64,000 nt of DNA from Streptomyces sp. V4I2. GTDB taxonomy: Bacteria; Actinomycetota; Actinomycetes; Streptomycetales; Streptomycetaceae. Numbering within the stretch: the first letter of the stretch is position 1; every line of letters begins with the position of its first letter. Made by a program: the position numbers and the translations under genes. The stretch is from the NCBI RefSeq assembly GCF_030817655.1, contig NZ_JAUSZM010000003.1:5642001-5706000 (forward strand), given 5' to 3'. Positions 41,083 through 48,135 of this stretch are shown here, one piece after another. The notes beneath the pieces are model-generated. The model was not told the DNA's origin and made no database searches. It saw only the letters and a list, made by a program, of their open reading frames with translations.

Positions 41083-42644
41083 CCGGGCGCGGGGCGGAGG
41101 TTCGGGTGGGATGCGGGGGCGCCGTACGGCTGTTGGACCGGGGTGGGATCGTGCGGCTGAAGATGGCCGGGTGCGGTGTCGGGGTGCGGGCGGGTTGTTC
41201 CCGTACCGCGCGGTTGATGGCCGGGCGCGGTACGGGGCGCCCCCGCACCGGACCCCTGATGGCCGGGCGCGGCACCTGTGCGCGGCTCGTGGCCCTCCTG
41301 ACCGTGCTGCTGCTCACGGCCGTCACGGCCTGCACCGGCGACAGCGCCGGGGAACCCGCGGCGCCCGCCACCGACGTGCCCGGTGACATCGTCGTCGCCA
41401 GCGGCCGGGACGTCACCGGCAAGAACGGCATCCGCCAGCAGCTCATCGACGCCTGGAACCGGCAGCAGGAGAAGGCCGGCACCGGCTACCGCGCCCGCCT
41501 GGTCGAACTGCCGGGCAGCGCCGACGAACAGCGCAGCCAGCTCCTCGGCGCCCTCCAGTCCGGCAGCGCCGCCTACGACGTCGTCAACCTAGACGTCACC
41601 TGGGTACCGGAGTTCGCCGCCGCCGGCCTCGTGCGCCGCCTCCCCGACGGGGTGCTGGACGGTGACGTCATCAAGTCGGTGGCGGGCACGGCCCGTTGGG
41701 ACGGCAAGGTGTACGCCGTGCCGTTCAACAGCGATGTCGGACTCCTCTACTACCGGCGCGACCACCTGCACGCGGTGGGCGTCCAGCAGACCGACCTGAG
41801 CGCGGGCATCGACCGGACCCGGCTCCAGGAGATCGTCCGCTCGCTGGAGAACAAGCCGCCCAAGGGCTACGAGCAGGGCTGGACCACTCAGCTCGCCCCC
41901 TACGAGGGCCGCACGGTCAACGCCGTGGAGGCGTTCGCGTCCGCGACGCCGGACCTCGCGCTCACCGACGCCGACGGCCACTACGCCGCCACCGCCGAGC
42001 AGTTGACCGAGGGCATCGCCGAACTACGCCAGCGCACCGACCCGTCGTACACGCTCCCGGACGCCGTCCACTCCGACGAGGACGCCTCCCTCACCGACTT
42101 CGCCGCCGGCCGCACCGCCTTCCTGCGGAACTGGCCCTACGCCTACCGCACGCTGCACCAGACCTTCACCGCCAAACAGCTCGGCGTGGCGCCGCTGCCC
42201 GGCCGGGCGGTGCTCGGCGGCCAGAACCTCGCGGTGACCGCCGCGTCCCAGCGGTCGGCCAAGGCGGCCGAGCTGATCGGCTTCCTCACCGGCAGGGAGA
42301 GCGAACGCTGTCTGCTGGACGCGGGGTTCGCGGCGACGCGGACCTCGGCGTACGGCGACGACACGGTGACGTGCCCCCTCGCCGCCGCGAGCCCCTCGCC
42401 CTCCCCGACCGGCGAGCGCGCCGACCGCATGCCACGCGACAAGGCCGGCCGCCCCGCCTACGCCCACCGCATCCTCCTCCCGGCGCTCAGCAGCGCCGTC
42501 CAGCGCCCGCGCACCCCGCTGTACGGCGCGTTCACCCAGACCTTCACCGCCCAGCTGGGCGCCCTGTTCGGTGACCGCCCGCCGACCGACCCACAGCTGG
42601 CGCGACGCCTGGACGAGGCGCTGCGCAAGGCGCTGCCGGACTAG
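41079..42644 (+). CDS. extracellular solute-binding lipoprotein
   Basis: A 521-residue protein as started at ATG 41079, which overlaps the caspase stop (ATGA) and has a strong GGGGGAGG. The real export signal begins only near residue 61 (MAGRGTCARLVALLTVLLLTAVTAC, lipobox Cys85); ATG 41259 would give a standard lipoprotein of 461 residues but has no ribosome binding site. The preceding 60 residues contain repeated MAGRG-like segments. The mature part is a family-1-type solute-binding protein (GDIVVASGRDVTGKNGI, YDVVNLDVTWVPEFAAAGLV, VYAVPFNSDVGLLYYRRD, GRTAFLRNWPYAYRTL). No permease or ATPase gene is nearby, so it may feed the caspase receptor rather than import (inference). Confidence 0.85.
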   Translation: MTGRGAEVRVGCGGAVRLLDRGGIVRLKMAGCGVGVRAGCSRTARLMAGRGTGRPRTGPLMAGRGTCARLVALLTVLLLTAVTACTGDSAGEPAAPATDVPGDIVVASGRDVTGKNGIRQQLIDAWNRQQEKAGTGYRARLVELPGSADEQRSQLLGALQSGSAAYDVVNLDVTWVPEFAAAGLVRRLPDGVLDGDVIKSVAGTARWDGKVYAVPFNSDVGLLYYRRDHLHAVGVQQTDLSAGIDRTRLQEIVRSLENKPPKGYEQGWTTQLAPYEGRTVNAVEAFASATPDLALTDADGHYAATAEQLTEGIAELRQRTDPSYTLPDAVHSDEDASLTDFAAGRTAFLRNWPYAYRTLHQTFTAKQLGVAPLPGRAVLGGQNLAVTAASQRSAKAAELIGFLTGRESERCLLDAGFAATRTSAYGDDTVTCPLAAASPSPSPTGERADRMPRDKAGRPAYAHRILLPALSSAVQRPRTPLYGAFTQTFTAQLGALFGDRPPTDPQLARRLDEALRKALPD

Positions 42645-42712
42645 CTGTACGAGGTGCACCCTCTCAGGAGAGGAATCGGCGGCACTGATCGAGCGGGTGA
42701 TGGAGGAGCGCT

Positions 42713-42908
42713 GTGGGCACCAGCGAGGACCTGACCAACGCGCGGTGGCGTAAGTCGTCGTACAGCGGCGACACCGGCGGCGAGTGCGTCGAGGTCGCCG
42801 ACCTCGCCCCTCCCGCATCGCGTCCGCGACTCCAAGGTCGCCGCCGGCCCGCACCTCACCGTCTCTCCGACCGCCTGGGCCGCTTTCGTCGACGGCGTCG
42901 CGAGCTAG
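42713..42908 (+). pseudogene. frameshifted DUF397 gene
   Basis: GTG 42713 (GGAGGAG upstream) starts VGTSEDLTNARWRKSSYSGDTGGECVEVADL, a clear DUF397 N-terminus. After about 42805 the expected sequence (PHRVRDSKVAAGPHLTVSPT, then AWAAFVDGVAS to TAG 42906) continues in another frame, so there is a frameshift between 42806 and 42812. Upstream, 42660-42712 encodes SGEESAALIERVMEERC, which looks like the last turn of a lost XRE partner. Either decay or a sequencing error; the missing XRE body favours decay. Confidence 0.75.
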
Positions 42909-43642
42909 CCGGCGCCGCCTGACAGGGGCGTTTCGACTTTCGCGTGGAGGATGGCCCGGGCCTGTTCCGCCGCTCGGGTCGTGCTCTCGCTGACGAAGTC
43001 GAGGAAGCGGGCGATGTTCTCGAGGCGGGTGGCGGCCGGGGTGCCGGGGCCGAGGACGCCGACGCCCTGCCGTGCGAGCTCGACGATCTGGACGAGGGCC
43101 CGGGCGCTGGCCATCATCGACTGGTACCAGACGTCGTCGTCGACGACGTAGCGCTCGCGCCGGCGGTCGTCGCGTTCCCGGCGTACGAGGCCCTGGCTGT
43201 CGAGGAACGTGATCGCTTTGGAGATGGACGCCGGGCTGACCTGAAGGCGCTGGACGAGTTCGGACGCGGTGAGGCTGCCGGTGTCGGTGAGGGTGAGGCA
43301 GGCCAGCACCCGGGCCGTCATCGTGGTCATGCCCGAAGCCATGAGGACGGTGGTGAAAGTCTCCTCATACTCGCGCACGGCCTCGGCGTCGCGTCCGTGG
43401 GCCTGCGGGGGCGCCACCGTCCCCCGGGGCGTGGCCTGCCTGCGCCGGTGGGCGCGGTGTTCGGTGGCGCGGTGGGCCAGATCGGCGCGGTAGCCGGTGG
43501 GGCCGCCGTTGCGCATCACCTCCCGCGTGACCGTCGAGGTCGGGCGGTCGAGACGTCTGGCGATCTCCGCATAAGCGAGGCCGTCGGCCAGCCCCAGCGC
43601 GATCTGCTGGCGTTCCTGCTGGGTGAGTCTGCCTCCCGGCAT
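42905..43642 (-). CDS. GbsR/MarR-type regulator with N-terminal transposase-like HTH
   Basis: A 245-residue regulator with two HTH regions. The first 55 residues (GGRLTQQERQQIALGLADGLAYAEIARRLDRPTSTVTREVMRNGG) match the HTH_38 domain of IS30-type transposases. After a basic linker (HRRRQATPRG) comes a winged helix of the GbsR/MarR type (about 90-190; TMTARVLACLTLTDTGSLTASELVQRL, VSPASISKAITFLDSQGLVRRERDDRRRERYVVDDD) and a helical end. It is divergent from the DUF4097/ABC exporter operon and probably represses it through repeats in the intergenic region. Its end overlaps the decayed DUF397 gene by 4 bp. Confidence 0.85.
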   Translation of the reverse strand: MPGGRLTQQERQQIALGLADGLAYAEIARRLDRPTSTVTREVMRNGGPTGYRADLAHRATEHRAHRRRQATPRGTVAPPQAHGRDAEAVREYEETFTTVLMASGMTTMTARVLACLTLTDTGSLTASELVQRLQVSPASISKAITFLDSQGLVRRERDDRRRERYVVDDDVWYQSMMASARALVQIVELARQGVGVLGPGTPAATRLENIARFLDFVSESTTRAAEQARAILHAKVETPLSGGAG

Positions 43643-43698
43643 GGCAAGTCTCCTTCGTGGGCCGTGGTGACCCCACTATAGCGTTCACTTCTGGTCCA

Positions 43699-43803
43699 TT
43701 GCAACGAATCGAGTGAGGCTTGTTGCGTTAGGCTCCAGATCATTGCAATGAATTATCCGCTGTCACCTGCACTTATGGCGATTATGCGCAACGAATGTGT
43801 TGC
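43699..43803. promoter_or_regulatory. three repeated operator-like boxes
   Basis: TTGCAACGAAT (43699-43709), TTGCAATGAAT (43743-43753) and TGCGCAACGAAT (43785-43796) recur at about 43-44 bp, four helical turns. The third is half of a palindrome GCAAC-GAATGT-GTTGC (43788-43803). The region is AT-rich and lies between the regulator and the exporter operon. Confidence 0.6.
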
Positions 43804-43865
43804 CGTGTCTATGAATGCAACGTAGCTTTTCGTCCATCGGAAACAACGAGCCGAAGGAGAGCACG

Positions 43866-44537
43866 ATGCAGAAGTTCGCCACCCCCGCCCCGATCTCCGC
43901 CGTCCTGGGCATCCCCGCCGGACGCATCCAGTTCATCGCCGCCGACCGGACCGACACCACGGTCGAGGTCCTGGCCGCCAACGCCGCCAAGAGCCGCGAC
44001 GTGAAGGCGGCCGAGGAGATCGAGGTCTCCTACAGCGACGGCGTCCTGCGGATCCAGGCCCCGGAGGCGAAGAACCGGATCCTCGGCCACACCGGATCCG
44101 TCGAGGTGACCGTCCAACTGCCCGCCGGCTCCCGCGTCGAGGCGAAGTCGGCCGTCGCCGAGTTCCGCGGCGTCGGACGGCTCGGCGACGTCGCCTTCGC
44201 GGACGGCTACCGCTCGGTCAAGCTCGACGAGGCAGCAAGCGCCCGCCTCACCGTCCTCGACGGCGACGTCTCGGTCGGCCGCCTGGGCGGACCCGCGGAG
44301 ATCAGCACCCTGCAGGGCGACATCCGCATCGACGAGGCCGTGCGCGGCACGGTCACGCTGCGCACCCAGCAGGGCCGGATCACGGTCGGCGCCGCCCGCG
44401 GCGTCTCCGCCTCCCTGGACGCCGGGACCAGCCACGGCCGGATCCACAACGCGCTCAAGAACACCGACGGCGCCGACGCCGCCCTCACCATCCACGCCAC
44501 CACCGCCAGCGGCGACATCACCGCCCGCAGCCTCTAA
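43866..44537 (+). CDS. DUF4097 beta-strand repeat protein
   Basis: A 223-residue protein of short repeating strands (GVLRIQAPEAKN, GSVEVTVQLPAGSRVEAKSAVAEFRGVG, ARLTVLDGDVSVGRLGG, GDIRIDEAVRGTVTLRTQQGRITVGAA, TASGDITARSL) that match the DUF4097 right-handed beta-helix-like repeat. No signal peptide or helix is seen. ATG 43866 follows GAAGGAGAG; an upstream ATG in frame is less likely. First gene of a probable operon: the ABC ATPase starts 12 bp later. DUF4097 proteins often sit beside ABC exporters, possibly as structural partners; function not known. Confidence 0.88.
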   Translation: MQKFATPAPISAVLGIPAGRIQFIAADRTDTTVEVLAANAAKSRDVKAAEEIEVSYSDGVLRIQAPEAKNRILGHTGSVEVTVQLPAGSRVEAKSAVAEFRGVGRLGDVAFADGYRSVKLDEAASARLTVLDGDVSVGRLGGPAEISTLQGDIRIDEAVRGTVTLRTQQGRITVGAARGVSASLDAGTSHGRIHNALKNTDGADAALTIHATTASGDITARSL

Positions 44538-44549
44538 AAGGAGCCCCTC

Positions 44550-45542
44550 ATGACCAACCTGGCCATCGCGGCGACCGGGCTGCGCAAGTCCTACGCCGAC
44601 AAGACCGTCCTCGACGGCATCGACCTGACCGTCCCCGAAGGAACGATCTTCTCCCTGCTCGGCCCGAACGGCGCCGGCAAGACCACCGCCGTCAAGATCC
44701 TCTCCACCCTCATCACCGCGGACGCCGGCGACATCCGCATCGGCGGTCACAGCCCGGCCACCGACCCCCAGGCGGTCCGCGCCGCGATCGGCGTCACCGG
44801 CCAGTTCTCCGCCGTCGACGGCCTGATCACCGGCGAGGAGAACATGCTCCTCATGGCAGACCTGCACCACCTGTCCAAGCAGGAGGGACGGCGGGTCGCC
44901 GCCGAACTCCTGGAGCGCTTCGACCTCACCGAGGCGGCGAAGAAGCCCGCATCCACCTACTCCGGCGGCATGAAGCGCCGCCTCGACATCGCCATGACCC
45001 TGGTCGGCGACCCGCGGATCATCTTCCTCGACGAACCGACCACCGGCCTCGACCCGCGCAGCCGCCACAACATGTGGCAGATCATCCGCGAACTGGTCTC
45101 CGACGGCGTCACCGTCTTCCTCACCACCCAGTACCTGGAGGAGGCCGACGAACTCGCCGACCGCATCGCGGTACTGAACGACGGCAAGATCGCCGCCCAG
45201 GGCACCGCCGAGGAGCTCAAGCGGCTCATCCCCGGCGGCCACGTCCGCCTCCGCTTCACCGACCCGGCCGCCTATCAGTCCGCGGTCTCCGCTCTCCACG
45301 AGGTCACCTTCCCCCACTCTCGGCTTCGCTCGAGCGGGGGGACCCCCATCGACGAGGCACTCGCGCTTCAGATCCCCAGCGACGGCAGCCAGCGCGACCT
45401 GCGCCGCCTCCTCGACCGGCTGGACGTGGTCGGCATCGAGGCCGACGAGCTGACCGTGCACACCCCCGACCTCGACGACGTGTTCTTCGCCCTGACCGGC
45501 CCGGCCAACGTCCCCAACCAGCCCAAGGAGGCTGTCCGATGA
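44550..45542 (+). CDS. ABC exporter ATPase, DrrA family
   Basis: A 330-residue nucleotide-binding subunit for drug or lipid export. Walker A GPNGAGKTT (about 38-46), signature YSGGMKRRLDIAMTL, Walker B IIFLDEPTTGLD and the switch/H-loop region TTQYLEEADELAD are intact. The C-terminal DrrA-type domain (about 230-330; IEADELTVHTPDLDDVFFALTG) contains a 13-residue insert, FPHSRLRSSGGTP, encoded by a 39-bp palindromic repeat also present at 37459-37497. Removing it restores a normal VT-IDEALALQ sequence. The insert lies after the ATPase core, so activity may survive. ATG 44550 has AAAAGGAG; the permease gene overlaps its stop. Confidence 0.93.
   Translation: MTNLAIAATGLRKSYADKTVLDGIDLTVPEGTIFSLLGPNGAGKTTAVKILSTLITADAGDIRIGGHSPATDPQAVRAAIGVTGQFSAVDGLITGEENMLLMADLHHLSKQEGRRVAAELLERFDLTEAAKKPASTYSGGMKRRLDIAMTLVGDPRIIFLDEPTTGLDPRSRHNMWQIIRELVSDGVTVFLTTQYLEEADELADRIAVLNDGKIAAQGTAEELKRLIPGGHVRLRFTDPAAYQSAVSALHEVTFPHSRLRSSGGTPIDEALALQIPSDGSQRDLRRLLDRLDVVGIEADELTVHTPDLDDVFFALTGPANVPNQPKEAVR
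45310..45348. repeat. 39-bp palindromic repeat inside the ABC ATPase gene
   Basis: Identical over all 39 bp to 37459-37497. Its length is a multiple of three and, at both sites, it is read through without a stop, adding 13 codons. Confidence 0.9.
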
Positions 45543-46357
45543 GTGCTCCCCTCGCTCCCGCCCGCCCGACCCGGATCTCCCTCGCCGTGCGCGACTCGTC
45601 CACGATGCTGCGCCGCAACCTCCTGCACGCGCGCCGCTATCCGTCCCTCACGCTGAACCTGCTGCTCACGCCGGTCATGCTGCTGCTGCTCTTCGTCTAC
45701 ATCTTCGGCGACGTGATGAGCGCGGGCATCGGAGGCGGCGGCGCGGACCGCTCCGACTACATCGCCTACATCGTGCCGGGCCTGCTGCTCATGACCATCG
45801 GCAGCACCACGATCGGGACCGCGGTGTCCGTCTCCAACGACATGACCGAAGGCATCATCGCCCGCTTCCGCACGATGGCGATCCACCGCGGGTCGGTGCT
45901 CATCGGGCACGTCGTCGGCAGCGTGCTGCAGTGCGTGATGAGCGTGGTCCTCGTGGGCGCCGTCGGCGTGGCCATCGGCTTCAGGTCCACGGACGCCACG
46001 GCCCTGGAGTGGCTGGCGGCGTTCGGGCTGCTCGTGCTCTTCGCCATGGCGCTCACCTGGGTCGCCGTCGGCATGGGCCTGATCAGCCCGAACGCCGAGG
46101 CCGCCAGCAACAACGCGCTGCCGATGATCCTGCTGCCGCTCCTGTCCAGCGCCTTCATCCCGGTCGACACGATGCCGGGCTGGTTCCAGCCGATCGCCGA
46201 GTACCAGCCCTTCACGCCGGCCATCGAGACCCTGCGGGGCCTCCTCCTCGGCAGCGAGATCGGCCACAACGGGTGGCTCGCCCTCGCCTGGTGCCTGGCC
46301 CTCACCGTGCTCGGCTACTTCTGGTCGACCTCGAAGTTCAACGCCGACCCGAAGTAA
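45539..46357 (+). CDS. ABC exporter permease, DrrB/ABC-2 family
   Basis: A 272-residue ABC-2 type permease with six hydrophobic segments (for example LTLNLLLTPVMLLLLFVYIFG, YIVPGLLLMTIGSTTIG, LEWLAAFGLLVLFAMALTWVAVGMGL, LPMILLPLLSSAFIP) and the conserved NDMTEGIIARFRTMAIHRGSV loop that contacts the ATPase. PGWFQPIAEYQPFTPAIETLRGLL is the usual C-terminal motif. ATG 45539 overlaps the DrrA stop (ATGA), so the pair is coupled. The substrate is unknown; daunorubicin-type exporters handle hydrophobic drugs. Confidence 0.94.
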   Translation: MSAPLAPARPTRISLAVRDSSTMLRRNLLHARRYPSLTLNLLLTPVMLLLLFVYIFGDVMSAGIGGGGADRSDYIAYIVPGLLLMTIGSTTIGTAVSVSNDMTEGIIARFRTMAIHRGSVLIGHVVGSVLQCVMSVVLVGAVGVAIGFRSTDATALEWLAAFGLLVLFAMALTWVAVGMGLISPNAEAASNNALPMILLPLLSSAFIPVDTMPGWFQPIAEYQPFTPAIETLRGLLLGSEIGHNGWLALAWCLALTVLGYFWSTSKFNADPK

Positions 46358-46472
46358 CCGCCATGACAACGCGGGCCACCTCCCGCAACGCGCCCCACCC
46401 CAGGGCGGCGTACGCCGACATCGGTCGGCCTACGCCGCCCTGTCGGCGTCCCCACCCATGCACCGAGCCCTC

Positions 46473-46961
46473 TCACCTCACATCCCCCAACGACACGAGC
46501 AACGTACGCAACAGCGCATTGAACTGCTCACCGTCCTCCACTCCCAGCCCCGCCAGCAGCTTGCGCTGGTTGCTCACGTGGCCCTCCACCACCTCGTCGA
46601 CCCGGGCGGCGCCCTCCTCCGTGAGGGCGATGTGGAGGCTGCGGCGGTCGCCGGGTACGGCCTCGCGGGTGACGAGGCCCTGGGCGACGAGGCGGTCGAC
46701 GCGGTTGGTCAGGGCGGCGGAGCCGATCATGACGCCGGCGGCCAGCTCCTTCGCGGTGAGCGGCCTGTTGCTCCGGCGCAGGGTGGCGAGGACGTCGAAC
46801 TCCCAGGTCTCCATGCCGTGTTCGGCGAAGTAGTCCTTGAGTCCGGCGCCGATGAGCCGTGAGAGCCGCATGATGCGCCCGACGGTGCCCATGGCGTCGA
46901 GGTCCAGGTCCGTGCGCAGGACGGCCCATTGGTCGAGGAAATCGTCGACGGAGTCGCGCAA
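46473..46961 (-). CDS. MarR family regulator
   Basis: A 162-residue winged-helix regulator: helical dimer ends and the central DNA-binding part EFDVLATLRRSNRPLTAKELAAGVMIGSAALTNRVDRLVAQGLVTREAVPGDRRSLHIALTEEG shown here only by its key pieces, FDVLATLRR, ALTNRVDRL and DRRSLHIALT. I chose TTG 46961 because GGAGGTG lies 7 bp upstream; GTG 46970 would have the Shine-Dalgarno touching the start codon. Divergent from a nitroreductase gene across a region with perfect palindromes, so it probably represses both. The inducer is likely a phenolic or quinone-like compound, by family analogy. Confidence 0.9.
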   Translation of the reverse strand: MRDSVDDFLDQWAVLRTDLDLDAMGTVGRIMRLSRLIGAGLKDYFAEHGMETWEFDVLATLRRSNRPLTAKELAAGVMIGSAALTNRVDRLVAQGLVTREAVPGDRRSLHIALTEEGAARVDEVVEGHVSNQRKLLAGLGVEDGEQFNALLRTLLVSLGDVR

Positions 46962-46990
46962 GACGGCCACCTCCCCTTCATTAATTCGAT

Positions 46991-47057
46991 GTCAAACGGT
47001 TTGACTAAGTTCTAGCCTACCGCTTAGCTTCTCGATGTCAGATAGTTCGACGTCGAA
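46991..47057. promoter_or_regulatory. MarR operators: two palindromes
   Basis: GTCAAAC-G-GTTTGAC (46991-47005) and the perfect 12-bp TTCGACGTCGAA (47046-47057) lie between the divergent MarR and nitroreductase genes. TTCGATGTCA is also repeated (46986 and 47032). Both dyads are of a size bound by MarR dimers. Confidence 0.65.
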
Positions 47058-47067
47058 AGGTTCGATC

Positions 47068-47760
47068 GTGGCGACCGCAGAGGCAGCGGCAGGGACAGAG
47101 GCAGAGGCAGCCGCAGAGGCAGATCATTCCACCGTGGCGCGGGTCATCCGCACGCGCCGCAGTGTCCGCCACTACCGGCCCGACCCGGTCCCCGCCCCGC
47201 TGCTGCGGGAGCTGACCGAGCTGGCCCTGGAAGCGCCGTCCAGCTTCAACCTCCAGGCCCGCTCGATCGTGGTCGTGGCCGGCGAGGAGGGGCGTCAGGC
47301 CCTCACCCGGGCCACCGGAGGGCAGCCGCATCCCAAGGAAGCGCCGGTCATGCTGGTGTTCGTCGCCGAGTCCGCCGCCTGGCGCGAGGACCGCGGGGAC
47401 ATCTGGGAGACGGCGCTGAAGGGCGGGGCCTGGTCGGGCCGCTTCGCCGCCGCCTCTCCCGAGGACGCCCGTGCCTTCTACGAGGACCCGGGCCGGCGCG
47501 GCCTCGAGCGCGAGTACGCCGTCAAGGACGCCATGATCGCCGCCTCGTTCCTGATGATCGCCGCGCAGGCGGCCGGTCTCGCGACCAGTCCGATGAACGG
47601 CTGGGACGAGGACGAGGTCAAGAAGGCCATCGGCGCCGACGGACGCGACGACGTGCACATCGCCCTGCTCATGCCGCTGGGCTACCCGGCCGAGACCCGG
47701 CTCCACCCGGGCCGCCGGGACCACGCACTGACCTGCTTCGACGAGTCGTACGGCCGCTGA
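47068..47760 (+). CDS. nitroreductase family protein
   Basis: A 230-residue FMN-dependent oxidoreductase. RTRRSVRHYRPDPVP (about 29-43) is the FMN phosphate-binding start, followed by LALEAPSSFNLQ, then AASFLMIAAQAAGLATSPMNGWDEDEVKKAIG. Such enzymes reduce nitro compounds or quinones with NAD(P)H. GTG 47068 has GAAAGG at good spacing and leaves the operator palindrome outside the gene; ATG 47035 is the alternative and would add 11 residues. The N-terminal 25 residues are Ala/Glu-rich. Probably repressed by the adjacent MarR protein. Confidence 0.9.
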   Translation: MATAEAAAGTEAEAAAEADHSTVARVIRTRRSVRHYRPDPVPAPLLRELTELALEAPSSFNLQARSIVVVAGEEGRQALTRATGGQPHPKEAPVMLVFVAESAAWREDRGDIWETALKGGAWSGRFAAASPEDARAFYEDPGRRGLEREYAVKDAMIAASFLMIAAQAAGLATSPMNGWDEDEVKKAIGADGRDDVHIALLMPLGYPAETRLHPGRRDHALTCFDESYGR

Positions 47761-47809
47761 GGCGCTCCGCGAGAACACGTGCTGCGGCGTGTGATCCGCC
47801 GGACAGGCC

Positions 47810-47980
47810 CTAGCGGCCGGCGGAGGCCGCGGAGTCCGTGAGCTGCGTGGTGTGCCGCGTGGGGGGCTCCGCCGCCCTCGCCGGGCCCGCGTTCGCCGCC
47901 AGTACCAGGGCGACGACCGCGACGACGGCGGCGACGATGCCCCTGGTGTAACGCTCGGTGGCGCTGGTGCGATCAAGCAC
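47810..47980 (-). CDS. possible small membrane or exported peptide
   Basis: A 56-residue frame with a polar start (LDRTSATERYTRG), one strong hydrophobic segment (IVAAVVAVVALVLAANAGPARAA) and a polar end. GTG 47980 has GAGG about 8 bp upstream. The AxA at the end of the hydrophobic part could be a signal-peptidase site, releasing about 22 residues (EPPTRHTTQLTDSAASAGR). It is divergent from the XRE-TPR regulator across a long inverted repeat. No family recognised; it could be a signalling peptide but this is speculative. Confidence 0.5.
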   Translation of the reverse strand: MLDRTSATERYTRGIVAAVVAVVALVLAANAGPARAAEPPTRHTTQLTDSAASAGR

Positions 47981-48054
47981 GACAACCTCGCAGCGGCGAC
48001 AGGACGACGACGACAACAACCGCAACAACAGCAACGAAAACAAACAGAAGCAGC

Positions 48055-48080
48055 GGCGTATTAAGCATGGTTAATACGCC
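48055..48080. promoter_or_regulatory. 26-bp inverted repeat, candidate operator
   Basis: GGCGTATTAA (48055-48064) and TTAATACGCC (48071-48080) are perfect inverted arms around 6 bp. It lies 56 bp upstream of the XRE-TPR start and between it and the divergent small gene, in an AT-rich island. Confidence 0.7.
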
Positions 48081-48135
48081 GTTTAACCTAGGGGCTGTCG
48101 GAGTCGAACGGCAAGAGGCACTAGGGGAGTTGGGC

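Noticed and set aside
43510..43642. An IS30-type insertion sequence
   Set aside because: Only the HTH-like part resembles a transposase; no DDE domain or terminal inverted repeats, and the frame continues into a MarR-like domain.
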